Positions 50,485 to 58,646 of a DNA stretch of 64,000 bases are shown in pieces. This DNA is from CALKXV01 sp965228905 (GTDB lineage Bacteria; Pseudomonadota; Alphaproteobacteria; Rhodobacterales; Rhodobacteraceae), in assembly GCA_965228905.1 (NCBI GenBank), contig CBDDII010000003.1:1178001-1242000 (forward strand). Direction: 5' to 3'. How positions within the stretch are numbered: the first letter of the stretch is position 1; each line of letters starts with the position of its first letter. The notes beneath the pieces are model-generated. The model was not told the origin of the DNA and made no database searches. It saw only the letters and a list, made by a program, of their open reading frames with translations. The translations under genes were made by a program, and so were the position numbers.

Positions 50485-52986
50485 TCAGCCGTCCTTGCGG
50501 ATCACCTCGTTTTTCGGGTCATAGGGCGAGTCCTCGCAAACCTCGGCGTCCCAGAGCTGATCCAGCATCTTGACCTTCAGCTTCGTGCCCGGGGCGGCGT
50601 GTTCGGGTTTGACGTAACCCATGCCGATGGATTTGCCGAAGGCGACGGAGTAGCCGCCCGAGGTCAGGCGGCCGGTGCGGGTGTCGCCTGCGTAAAGCGC
50701 CTCGCGCCCCCAGGGGTCGGCGTCTTCAGGGCCGTCGATCAACAGGGTGACGCACATGGCTCGGATGCCGGTTTCGACCATCGCTTCCTTGCCGTGGAAG
50801 TCCTTTGACAGATCGACGAAACGGTCGAGCCCGGCTTCGAGCGGCGTGGCGTCGCGACCCAACTCGGTGCCGAAGGCGCGATAGGATTTTTCCTGACGAA
50901 GCCAGTTCTGGGCGCGCGCACCTGCAAGTTTGAGGCCGTGCTTTTCGCCCGCGCCCATCAGTTGATCCCAGAGGTAGTTTTGCATCTCGATCGGGTGGTG
51001 GAGTTCCCAGCCCAATTCGCCGGTATAGGCGACGCGGACGGCATGGACGGGGCACATCCCGAGTTCGATGTTGCGCATCGAAAGCCAGGGGAAGCGCTTG
51101 TTGCCCAGCGCCGTGTCGGGGTCGGCGTCCTTGACGATCTCGCGCAGGACGTCGCGGGATTTCGGGCCTGCGATGGCGAAGACGCCGTACTGGGTGGTGA
51201 TGTCGTGGATTTCGACATGGCCGCCGGTGGCCATGAAGTCTGCGGCGGATTTGCGCAGATAGTCGCTGTCATAGGCGGTCCAGGCGCCTGCCGAGATCAG
51301 GACGTATTCATCCGGGGCATAGCGCACGATGGTGTATTCTGTCCGCGTCGTGCCTGCGGAGGTGAGCGCATAGGTCAGGTTGATGCGGCCCACGTTCGGC
51401 AGCTTGTTGCATGTGAAATGGTCGAGGAATTGGGTCGCTCCGGGGCCGCGCACGAGGTGCTTGGTGAAGGCGGTGGCGTCGATCAGGCCAACGCCGTTGC
51501 GGATCGCCTCGGCCTCGGATTTCGTGTAGTCCCACCAGCCGCCGCGGCGGAAACTGCGCGCGTCGTGGTCGAAGCTGTCGGGGGCGTCGAGGGGCCCGTA
51601 GTAGTTCGGGCGTTCCCAGCCGTTGACCTGCCCGAATTGCGCACCGAGGGCTTTCTGGCGGTCGTAGGCGGGGGCGGTGCGGAGGGGGCGGCAGGCTTCG
51701 CGTTCTTCGTCGGGGTGGTGCAGGATATAGACGTGGTTATAGCATTCCTCGTTCTTCCGCGCGGCGTATTCGGTCGTCATCCAGTCGCCGTAGCGCTTGG
51801 GATCGAGCGAGGCCATGTCGATCTCGGCTTCGCCGGTCGTCATCATCTGGGCGAGGTAGTAGCCGGTGCCGCCAGCGGCGGTGATCCCGAAGGAGAAGCC
51901 TTCGGCGAGCCACATGTTGCGCAGGCCCGGTGCGGGGCCGACCAGCGGGTTGCCGTCGGGAGTGTAGCAGATCGGGCCGTTGAAATCGTCCTTCAGGCCA
52001 GACTCGGCGCAGGAAGGCACGCGCTCGGTCATGGCCATGTATTGCTCGGCGATCCGGTCGAGGTCCAAGGGGAAGAGATCGGCGCGGAAGCTGTCGGGCA
52101 CGCCGTATTCGAAGCGGGCGGGAGCGCCGACTTCGTAGATGCCCAAGATCCAGCCGCCGCGTTCCTCGCGGGCGTAGGATTGGCGGTCGGCGTCGCGGAC
52201 CACGGGGTGTTCGGGGTTGCCCGACTCGCGCCATTTGACCAGTTCGGGATCCTTGTCCATGACGATGAAGGTGTGTTCGACGGGGATCGCGGGCATCTTG
52301 ATGCCAAGCATCTTCGCGGTGCGTTGCGCGTGGTTTCCGCTGGCGGTGACGACGTGTTCGGCGGTGATGGTGATTTGTTCGTCACTGGCGACAAGGTTGC
52401 CGCCCTGTTCGACCATTTTCGTGCAGGTGACTTCCCATGCGCTGCCGGTCCAGTGGAAGGCGTCGGCCTGCCATTTCCGTTCGATCATCACGCCCCTTTG
52501 CCGCGCACCCTTGGCCATGGCCTGGGTCACATCGGCGGGGTTGATGTAGCCGTCGGTCTGGTGGAAGAGGGCGCCTTTCAGATCGGAGGTTTCGATCAGC
52601 GGCCAGCGGTCCTTGATCTGTTCGGGGGTCAGAAACTCGTAAGGCACGTCGCAGGTTTCAGCCGTCGAGGCGTAGAGACGATATTCGTCCATCCGCTCGT
52701 CCGTCTGGGCCATGCGAAGGTTGCCGACGACGGCGAAACCGGCGTTGAGGCCGGTTTCTTCCTCAAGTGTCTTGTAGAAGTCGACCGAGTACTTGTGGAT
52801 ATGGGTCGTCGCGTAGCTCATGTTGAACAGAGGCAGAAGGCCCGCCGCGTGCCATGTGCTGCCGGAAGTGAGTTCGTCCCTTTCGAGCAGCATCACGTCT
52901 TCCCAGCCTGCCTTGGCCAGGTGATAGGCGATGGATGTGCCAACGGCACCGCCGCCGACGACCAGGGCTTTGACTTCAGTTTTCAT
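50485..52986 (-). CDS. Dimethylglycine/sarcosine dehydrogenase-type FAD enzyme with GcvT domain
   Basis: 833 residues. The N-terminal FAD-dependent DAO domain starts VKALVVGGGAVGTSIAYHLA and has the STWHAAGLLP covalent-FAD region. The C-terminal half is the folate-binding aminomethyltransferase (GcvT) domain with GELGWELHHP and a closing barrel. Such enzymes demethylate dimethylglycine or sarcosine and pass the carbon to tetrahydrofolate. The ATG at 52986 has GGAGG 8 bases upstream. Substrate could be dimethylglycine, sarcosine or another N-methyl compound. It stands alone, without soxBDAG or betaine genes nearby. Confidence 0.88.
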   Translation of the reverse strand: MKTEVKALVVGGGAVGTSIAYHLAKAGWEDVMLLERDELTSGSTWHAAGLLPLFNMSYATTHIHKYSVDFYKTLEEETGLNAGFAVVGNLRMAQTDERMDEYRLYASTAETCDVPYEFLTPEQIKDRWPLIETSDLKGALFHQTDGYINPADVTQAMAKGARQRGVMIERKWQADAFHWTGSAWEVTCTKMVEQGGNLVASDEQITITAEHVVTASGNHAQRTAKMLGIKMPAIPVEHTFIVMDKDPELVKWRESGNPEHPVVRDADRQSYAREERGGWILGIYEVGAPARFEYGVPDSFRADLFPLDLDRIAEQYMAMTERVPSCAESGLKDDFNGPICYTPDGNPLVGPAPGLRNMWLAEGFSFGITAAGGTGYYLAQMMTTGEAEIDMASLDPKRYGDWMTTEYAARKNEECYNHVYILHHPDEEREACRPLRTAPAYDRQKALGAQFGQVNGWERPNYYGPLDAPDSFDHDARSFRRGGWWDYTKSEAEAIRNGVGLIDATAFTKHLVRGPGATQFLDHFTCNKLPNVGRINLTYALTSAGTTRTEYTIVRYAPDEYVLISAGAWTAYDSDYLRKSAADFMATGGHVEIHDITTQYGVFAIAGPKSRDVLREIVKDADPDTALGNKRFPWLSMRNIELGMCPVHAVRVAYTGELGWELHHPIEMQNYLWDQLMGAGEKHGLKLAGARAQNWLRQEKSYRAFGTELGRDATPLEAGLDRFVDLSKDFHGKEAMVETGIRAMCVTLLIDGPEDADPWGREALYAGDTRTGRLTSGGYSVAFGKSIGMGYVKPEHAAPGTKLKVKMLDQLWDAEVCEDSPYDPKNEVIRKDG

Positions 52987-53109
52987 GGGGCGCACCTCCG
53001 TTGTTGTCCTGTTTCTACCTGATTGTTGCGCCTTGCCGAGAGTTCATCCGACAAGATGGTGTCCGAAAGCGACGAAACGGCGGCGGCTATGCCCTTGGCC
53101 GATGGGGGA

Positions 53110-53134
53110 TTTGCGTATTTTGAAAGCGGTGAAG
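53110..53134 (+). repeat. Dispersed 25-bp intergenic repeat, copy 2
   Basis: TTTGCGTATTTTGAAAGCG followed by GTGAAG, 66 bases before panC, on the plus strand. The core is identical to copy 1 and it shares 22 of 25 bases with copy 4. Confidence 0.7.
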
Positions 53135-53200
53135 CGGCATGGTTTTTCCTGCCACCTTCGTCGCCCTTGAGCGCGGTGGCGCGGCAAGCTAGGCAGGGGC

Positions 53201-54046
53201 ATGAAGATTTGTCCAAGCGTTGCCGACATTCGCGCTGCCGTCTCGGGGTATCGCCGGGCGGGGGAAAGCGTGGGGCTGGTTACCACCATGGGGGCCTTGC
53301 ATGAGGGGCATCTGACGCTGATGCGTGCCGCGCGGGCGCACCATGACCGGGTGATTGCGACGATCTTTGTCAATCCGACGCAGTTCGGCGAGGTGGCGGA
53401 TCTGGCGCATTATCCATCCGACGACGAGCGCGACATCGGCTTGCTGGAGGCGGAAGGCGTGGATGCGCTTTTTCTGCCCGAGGTCGAGGTGATCTATCCG
53501 CCGGGCGACGAAACGATTGTCGAGACGACGGAGCTTGCCAACAAGCTGCACGGCAAGGTGCGGCCCGGGCACTTCCGGGGGGTGGCGACGGTTGTGGCGC
53601 GGTTGTTCAACATCTGCCTGCCCGATGCGGCCTATTTTGGCGAGAAGGATTACCAGCAGTTGCAGATCATCCGGAAGATGGTGCGCGATCTGCATTTCCC
53701 GCTTGCGGTCGTGGGCGTGCCGACCGTGCGCGAAGCCGATGGTCTGGCCATGTCGTCGCGCAATGTGCGACTGACCCCTGAGGATCGCGCGGCGGCCGTG
53801 GTGTTGAGCCAGAGCCTTGATGAAGCCGAGGCCCTGGTCGCGGCTGGCACGACCATCGAGGCGCTGCGCGAGGCGATCCGTGCGAGGATCAAGGCCGAGC
53901 CGCGTGCCATCCTGCGGGCGGTCGATATTGTTGCGGCGGAAACGCTGGCCAGCGTGAGCGGGCCGGTCGAAGGCAAGATCGCCATCATGCTTTCGGCGGA
54001 GTTCGGCGGCGTGTTGTTGCTGGATCAGCGGGAAATCAGCGCCTGA
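53201..54046 (+). CDS. panC: Pantothenate synthetase
   Basis: 281 residues with the ATP-binding TMGALHEGH (29-37; His34, His37), the GEKDYQQL motif and the SSRN motif (ADGLAMSSRNV). It ligates pantoate to beta-alanine in coenzyme A synthesis. Length is standard. PanB, often adjacent, is not in this window. A copy of the dispersed repeat lies upstream, and the divergent FAD enzyme gene is 214 bases away. Confidence 0.96.
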   Translation: MKICPSVADIRAAVSGYRRAGESVGLVTTMGALHEGHLTLMRAARAHHDRVIATIFVNPTQFGEVADLAHYPSDDERDIGLLEAEGVDALFLPEVEVIYPPGDETIVETTELANKLHGKVRPGHFRGVATVVARLFNICLPDAAYFGEKDYQQLQIIRKMVRDLHFPLAVVGVPTVREADGLAMSSRNVRLTPEDRAAAVVLSQSLDEAEALVAAGTTIEALREAIRARIKAEPRAILRAVDIVAAETLASVSGPVEGKIAIMLSAEFGGVLLLDQREISA

Positions 54047-54118
54047 GGGCGTTGCCTGCAACGATTTCCGTGTCATGATCGGCACCGGGGACCAGATCGC
54101 CCTTGCAGGGAGGCACTC

Positions 54119-55369
54119 ATGTACAAGGCCGGGGAAGAGGAAATCGAGGCTATTGCCCGCGTGATCCGCAGCGGCAGGTTGTTTCGCTATCACGAAGGTG
54201 GGGAATGTGCGCAGTTCGAGGCGCGGTATGCAAAGGCGCTTGGGGTCGGTCATTTCGATCTGGCCGCGAGTGGTACGCTTGCCCTGTCGGCGGGGCTGAT
54301 CGGGCTTGGCATCGGGCCGGGCGACGAGGTTCTGGTGCCGGCCCATACCTATATGGCGACGGCGACCGCCGTTCTGGCCGTCGGCGCGATCCCGGTTCTG
54401 GTCGAGATCGACGAGACCCTGACGCTTTCGCCCGAGGCGGTCGAGGCCGCCATCGGCCCGGCAACACGGGCGATGATCCCGGTCCATATGTGGGGCACGG
54501 CGGCGGCGATGGACGTGCTGATGGAGATTGCCGAGCGGCACGGCTTGTTCGTGCTGGAAGACGCCTGCCAGGGTGTGGGCGGCGGTTACGAGGGCCGGAT
54601 GATGGGTGCGATCGGCCATGCGGGGGCGTTTTCGTTCAACTTTTTCAAGAACATGACCTGTGGAGAGGGCGGCGGCATTGCCACGAGCGACGACCGGGTT
54701 GCCGAACGGGCGCGCTGTGCCATCGACCCGTGCCATTTCTACTGGCAGGGTCAGGACGAGGGCTTGAAACCCTTTGCCGGGGCGGGCGCGCGGGCCTCGG
54801 AACTGATGGGGGCGATGCTGAACGTGCAACTTGACCGGATCGGGGGCGTGATCGAAGCGATGCGCGGGAACCGCCGGCGTCTGATCGACGAGGTGCAGGG
54901 GCTGTCGAACCGGGGGATGCGGCTGTCGCCGATGAACAGCGCGGACCACGATTGCGCGGCGCAACTGATGTGCCAACTGCCCGGCGAAGCGGCGGCGGAT
55001 CGGTTTGCGGCGGCCACGGGCGGCGTCGTCGCGGGCAAGACCGGGCGGCACACGTTCACGAACTGGGACCAGGTGTTGACGCAGGAGGGGGCGCATCACG
55101 CGGCGCTGAACCCCTATGCCTTGCCCCAGAACGCAGGGTTGCGCGGCGCGGTTCCCGAGGGGTTCGGCGCGGCGTCGCTGGATATTCTGAAGCGCACGGT
55201 GATGATCCCGATGGACCCGGACCATGGCGAAGACGATCTTGAGGCGCTGGCCCATAACATCCGGCTTGCCGCGCAGGAGATCGACGACGGGCAACTGGCC
55301 GCCGGGCAGGCCTATCGCGCGATGGCCGCACCCGATCTTCAGAAATTCGACGCGACGAGCGAAGGATGA
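54119..55369 (+). CDS. DegT/DnrJ/EryC1/StrS-family PLP aminotransferase
   Basis: 416 residues with the DegT fold. The region LVPAHTYMATATAVLAVGAIPVLVE has the typical substrate loop, EDACQGVGGGYEG is the PLP-stacking segment, and FNFFKNMTCGEGG holds the Schiff-base Lys. Members aminate nucleotide-linked keto-sugars or act on inosose. Here no polysaccharide genes are nearby, so the substrate is open. The start ATG follows GGGAGG. A minus-strand terminator structure lies just after the stop. Confidence 0.87.
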   Translation: MYKAGEEEIEAIARVIRSGRLFRYHEGGECAQFEARYAKALGVGHFDLAASGTLALSAGLIGLGIGPGDEVLVPAHTYMATATAVLAVGAIPVLVEIDETLTLSPEAVEAAIGPATRAMIPVHMWGTAAAMDVLMEIAERHGLFVLEDACQGVGGGYEGRMMGAIGHAGAFSFNFFKNMTCGEGGGIATSDDRVAERARCAIDPCHFYWQGQDEGLKPFAGAGARASELMGAMLNVQLDRIGGVIEAMRGNRRRLIDEVQGLSNRGMRLSPMNSADHDCAAQLMCQLPGEAAADRFAAATGGVVAGKTGRHTFTNWDQVLTQEGAHHAALNPYALPQNAGLRGAVPEGFGAASLDILKRTVMIPMDPDHGEDDLEALAHNIRLAAQEIDDGQLAAGQAYRAMAAPDLQKFDATSEG

Positions 55370-55379
55370 GCCCGGGGCG

Positions 55380-55490
55380 AAAAAAATGGCCGTCCGAAGA
55401 CGGCCAATCCAGTCAGGGAGGAAGATGGAGACACCGAAATGGTGCCTACAAGGAAACAATCGTTTTCAATTCGGGCCTATTTATGGCGGA
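55380..55490 (-). ncRNA. Putative small regulatory RNA with anti-SD motif
   Basis: Minus strand, right to left: hairpin GGCACC-ATTTC-GGTGTC (one G-U pair), an unpaired stretch with CTTCCTCCC (complementary to Shine-Dalgarno sequences), then GGCCGTC-TTCG-GACGGCC and seven T's, a textbook intrinsic terminator. No leftward protein gene lies to the right to account for that terminator. A possible promoter is TTATCA (55525-55520), 17 bp, TAAGAC (55502-55497), giving about 110 nt. The layout recalls Rhodobacter sRNAs with C-rich loops. Alternative: the plus-strand GGGAGGAAG is itself a ribosome site. Confidence 0.45.
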
Positions 55491-55544
55491 TCAGAGGTCT
55501 TATCTGGGTTGCACGGCCTTGATAAGGTCTTGATTGGAGGGTGC

Positions 55545-56549
55545 ATGGACGTCTTTGAAAATATCCCCGAACAGGCGCTGGACTGGGTCGAAGCGGGCAA
55601 ATCCGTGGCCCTGGCAACGGTGGTCAAGACCTGGGGGTCTGCGCCGCGCCCGGTTGGCTCTCAGTTGGTGATCGACGGCGAGATGGCTTTCCAGGGCTCG
55701 GTCTCGGGCGGTTGCGTGGAAAGCGCGGTGTTGTTCGAGGCAGTCGAGGCGATGAAGGACGGCACCTGCCGGATCCTGTCGTTTGGCGTGTCGGACGAAA
55801 GCGCATTTGAGGTCGGGCTGGCCTGCGGGGGCGAGATCGAGGTGATGGTCGAGCCGATTGGCGTGGGGCAGGGGCCTTCGGTGGAGGAGTTGCGCGCGCT
55901 GGTCGCCGCGCGTGCGGCACGCGCGCCGGTGGTCTGGGAGGTGAATACCTCGACATGGGTGCGGGCCTTGTTGCCGCGCGATCCGGGCGACGCCGATCTG
56001 GAAGCGCGGTTTCTAACCGACAGGTCGGCGCGCGAGGGCGATGTCTTTCGCGGTGTTCACAATCCGCCCCTGCGGCTGGTGGTCGTCGGTGCGGTGCATA
56101 TCGCGCAACCGCTGGTGCAGATGGCGCGGATGGCGGGCTACGACGTGGCGCTGTCTGACCCGCGCGACAGTTTTGCCAGTGCCGCGCGGTTTCCCGATGA
56201 GACCTTCCTTGACGGTTGGCCGGACGAGGCGTTGGAGGCTTACGGGCTGGACACCCGCACGGCGGTTGTCACCCTGTCCCATGATCCCAAGATCGACACG
56301 CCCGCCTTGCAGGTCGCGCTGGCCTCCGAAGCGTTCTACATCGGGGCGCTTGGCTCGAAACGGACCCACGCAAAACGGGTGGCGGCGCTGACCGAGGCGG
56401 GGCTGTCGGACGACGCGATAGCGCGGATCGATGGTCCGGTCGGGCTGGACATCGGCGCAAGCTCGCCCGCCGAGATCGCCATTTCGATCATGGCCGAGAT
56501 GACCGAACGCCTGCGTCGACCGGACACGCGCCCCGGGGTGCTTTCGTGA
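55545..56549 (+). CDS. XdhC/CoxI-family molybdoenzyme maturation protein
   Basis: 334 residues. The XdhC-CoxI domain has VALATVVKTWGSAPRPVGSQLVI and GSVSGGCVE in the first 60 residues; the C-terminal Rossmann domain has VVVGAVHIAQPL and IGALGSKRTHAKR. These proteins insert or sulfurate the molybdenum cofactor of xanthine or CO dehydrogenase-family enzymes. The start follows GGAGGG. An in-frame ATG at 55425 with GGGAGG would add 40 residues of unusual composition. It overlaps the next gene (GTGA). Confidence 0.85.
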   Translation: MDVFENIPEQALDWVEAGKSVALATVVKTWGSAPRPVGSQLVIDGEMAFQGSVSGGCVESAVLFEAVEAMKDGTCRILSFGVSDESAFEVGLACGGEIEVMVEPIGVGQGPSVEELRALVAARAARAPVVWEVNTSTWVRALLPRDPGDADLEARFLTDRSAREGDVFRGVHNPPLRLVVVGAVHIAQPLVQMARMAGYDVALSDPRDSFASAARFPDETFLDGWPDEALEAYGLDTRTAVVTLSHDPKIDTPALQVALASEAFYIGALGSKRTHAKRVAALTEAGLSDDAIARIDGPVGLDIGASSPAEIAISIMAEMTERLRRPDTRPGVLS

Positions 56550-57541
56550 AATTCGGACCGGTTCTGCTGGAGGACGCAGAGGGCGCGGTTCTGGCCCATT
56601 CGCTCAGGCTGGATGGCGGTGTTCTGAAGAAGGGCACTGTTCTTGGGGCGGCGGAGATCGCGCGGCTTTCCGAATTCGGGATCGGCCGGGTGATCGTCGC
56701 GCGTCTGGAAGAGGGCGATGTTTCCGAGGATGCGGCGGCGCGGCGGATCGGGGATGGATTGCTTGGACCGGGGTTGAAACTGGCCGAGGCCTTCACCGGG
56801 CGCAGCAACCTTGTTGCCGAACGCGCCGGGGTGGTGCGGATCGACGGTGAAGCGGTGCAAAAGGCCAACGATGTGGACGAGGGGCTGACGCTGGCCACCC
56901 TGCCGGACCTGATGCGCGTTGACGCAGGACAGTTGGTGGCGACCGTCAAGGTGATCCCCTACGGCGTTGCCGCGCATGGCGTCGATGGTGTTGTCGCAGC
57001 TCTCGGCCCGAAGGCGATCGAGTTGCATCCGTTCCGGGGCGGGCGGGTTCAGCTTGTGATGACCCGGACGCCTGGGTTCAAGGACAGCCTTTTGGACAAG
57101 GGGCGTGCGGTGGTCGAAGAGCGGATCACGGCGCTGAATTACGAACTGTCCGACGTGCAGGTGACAACCCACGAAGAAGCGGCCGTTGCGGAGGTGCTGG
57201 ACCCCGGCGTTGATCTGATCCTGATCCTTGGCGCCTCGGCCACCTCGGACCGTTTGGATGTCGTTCCCGCCGCCGTCGTTACTGCGGGCGGGCGGATCGA
57301 CCGTTTCGGAATGCCGGTCGATCCCGGCAACCTGATTTTTCTGGGCGACCTTAAAGGAACGCCCGTGGTCGGCCTGCCCGGATGCGCCCGTTCGCCCGCC
57401 TTGAACGGGGTCGACTGGGTGCTGGAACGCCTTGCCGCGCGTATCCCGGTCGACAGCGACGCGATTGCGGCCATGGGCGTTGGCGGGTTGCTGAAGGAAA
57501 TGCCGGGGCGTCCGCAGCCGCGCCAGCCGGGAAAATCGTGA
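56546..57541 (+). CDS. Molybdopterin-binding protein (MoeA/CinA-like domain)
   Basis: 331 residues from a GTG overlapping the xdhC-type gene stop. The C-terminal half has the MPT-binding pattern: LILILGASATSDRLDVVPAAV, then GGRIDRFGMPVDPGNLIFLG and PVVGLPGCARSPALNG. It corresponds to the molybdopterin-binding half found fused to nucleotidyltransferases in CoxI-linked proteins. With its XdhC-type partner it likely handles Mo cofactor for a CO/xanthine dehydrogenase-like enzyme encoded elsewhere. Confidence 0.8.
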   Translation: MKFGPVLLEDAEGAVLAHSLRLDGGVLKKGTVLGAAEIARLSEFGIGRVIVARLEEGDVSEDAAARRIGDGLLGPGLKLAEAFTGRSNLVAERAGVVRIDGEAVQKANDVDEGLTLATLPDLMRVDAGQLVATVKVIPYGVAAHGVDGVVAALGPKAIELHPFRGGRVQLVMTRTPGFKDSLLDKGRAVVEERITALNYELSDVQVTTHEEAAVAEVLDPGVDLILILGASATSDRLDVVPAAVVTAGGRIDRFGMPVDPGNLIFLGDLKGTPVVGLPGCARSPALNGVDWVLERLAARIPVDSDAIAAMGVGGLLKEMPGRPQPRQPGKS

Positions 57542-57542
57542 T

Positions 57543-57567
57543 CTTCACCGCTTTTCAAATACGCATT
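57543..57567 (-). repeat. Dispersed 25-bp intergenic repeat, copy 3
   Basis: Minus strand GCGTATTTGAAAAGCG followed by GTGAAG, in the 40-base gap between the molybdopterin-binding gene and the exonuclease gene. It matches copies 1 and 2 with a few substitutions. Confidence 0.65.
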
Positions 57568-57581
57568 GTCGAAACCTGCCC

Positions 57582-58583
57582 ATGAACGCGCCGGTCCTGA
57601 CATTCACCGACCGGGGCGTCTATTGCCCCAGAGCCGAGGTCTATATCGACCCGTGGAAGCCGGTGGACCGCGCCGTCATCACCCACGGTCACGCCGATCA
57701 CGCGCGTCCCGGCATGGGCCATTACCTTGCCACGAAGGACGCGGTGCCGGTCTTGCGGCACCGGTTGGGCGAGATTGACGTGCAGGGGGCCGACTATGGC
57801 GAAGTCACCGAGATCAACGGCGCGAAATTCTCGTTCCATCCAGCGGGTCATGTGCCGGGATCGGCGCAGGTGCGGGTCGAGGTCGGGGGCGAGGTCTGGG
57901 TTGTCTCGGGCGACTACAAGTTGGAAGATGACGGGATTTCCGCGCCTTTCGAGCCGGTTCCCTGCCACAGTTTCATCACCGAATGCACCTTCGGGATGCC
58001 GGTGTTTCGCTGGAAGGATCCGGGCGCGGTCATGGGCGAGATCAACCGCTGGTGGGCGGCGAACAGGGACGAGGACAGATTCACCCTGATGGGCGCCTAT
58101 TCCCTTGGCAAGGCGCAGCGGGTGCTGGCGGGGCTGGATACGTCCATCGCGCCGATCCTGACTCACGGCGCGGTTGAGGCGACGAACGCGGTCTTGCGGG
58201 CGCAAGGCATCGCACTGCCCGACACGGTGCCGGTCACCCCCGAGACCGATCCGAAGGATTATCCGGGGGCCTTCGTGCTTGCCCCGCCTGCCGCGCTTGG
58301 CTCGACCTGGTCGGGGCGGTTCCGGCCGCAGTCCACGGGATTTGCCAGCGGCTGGATGGCCCTGCGCGGCATCCGGCGGCGTCGGTCGGTGGATCGGGGT
58401 TTCGTGATCTCGGATCATGCTGACTGGCCGGGGCTGAACCGTGCGGTGCGCGAAACCGGGGCGGGCCGCGTCTTTGTCACCCATGGATATACCGACGTCT
58501 TCCGGCGCTGGCTTGAGAGCGAAGGACACGAGGCCCATATCGTTTCCACGGAATATGGCGAGGAAACCGAGGGCGAAGGGTGA
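57582..58583 (+). CDS. Ligase-associated DNA exonuclease (metallo-beta-lactamase fold)
   Basis: 333 residues. The metal-binding motif is THGHADHARPG (about residues 34-44), with later GHVPGSAQ, SGDYKLEDD and the beta-CASP SDHADW. This is the exonuclease family usually encoded with an ATP-dependent DNA ligase, an Lhr-type helicase and a phosphoesterase for DNA repair. Here those partners are absent downstream; gpmI follows after 63 bases. Expected to trim DNA 3' ends. Confidence 0.85.
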   Translation: MNAPVLTFTDRGVYCPRAEVYIDPWKPVDRAVITHGHADHARPGMGHYLATKDAVPVLRHRLGEIDVQGADYGEVTEINGAKFSFHPAGHVPGSAQVRVEVGGEVWVVSGDYKLEDDGISAPFEPVPCHSFITECTFGMPVFRWKDPGAVMGEINRWWAANRDEDRFTLMGAYSLGKAQRVLAGLDTSIAPILTHGAVEATNAVLRAQGIALPDTVPVTPETDPKDYPGAFVLAPPAALGSTWSGRFRPQSTGFASGWMALRGIRRRRSVDRGFVISDHADWPGLNRAVRETGAGRVFVTHGYTDVFRRWLESEGHEAHIVSTEYGEETEGEG

Positions 58584-58646
58584 AGAGTTTTCTTGCCCGG
58601 CATTAGCGGTTAGAACGGCGAAAAGGCCCGAGAAAAGAGGCAAGGC

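Noticed and set aside
50938..53022. 694-codon rightward open frame opposite the dimethylglycine dehydrogenase gene
   Set aside because: Antisense shadow with Gly/Ala/Val/Asp bias; the leftward frame encodes an intact two-domain enzyme with a good start.
53189..55459. Very long leftward open frame (756 codons) across panC and the DegT gene
   Set aside because: It is antisense to two clear enzymes with full motif sets, is rich in Arg/His/Pro as expected for GC-rich shadow frames, and has no domain.
55425..56549. Longer XdhC-type protein starting at 55425 behind GGGAGG
   Set aside because: It would add 40 residues of atypical composition; homologous proteins begin near the 55545 ATG, which has its own GGAGGG. 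Kept only as an alternative.
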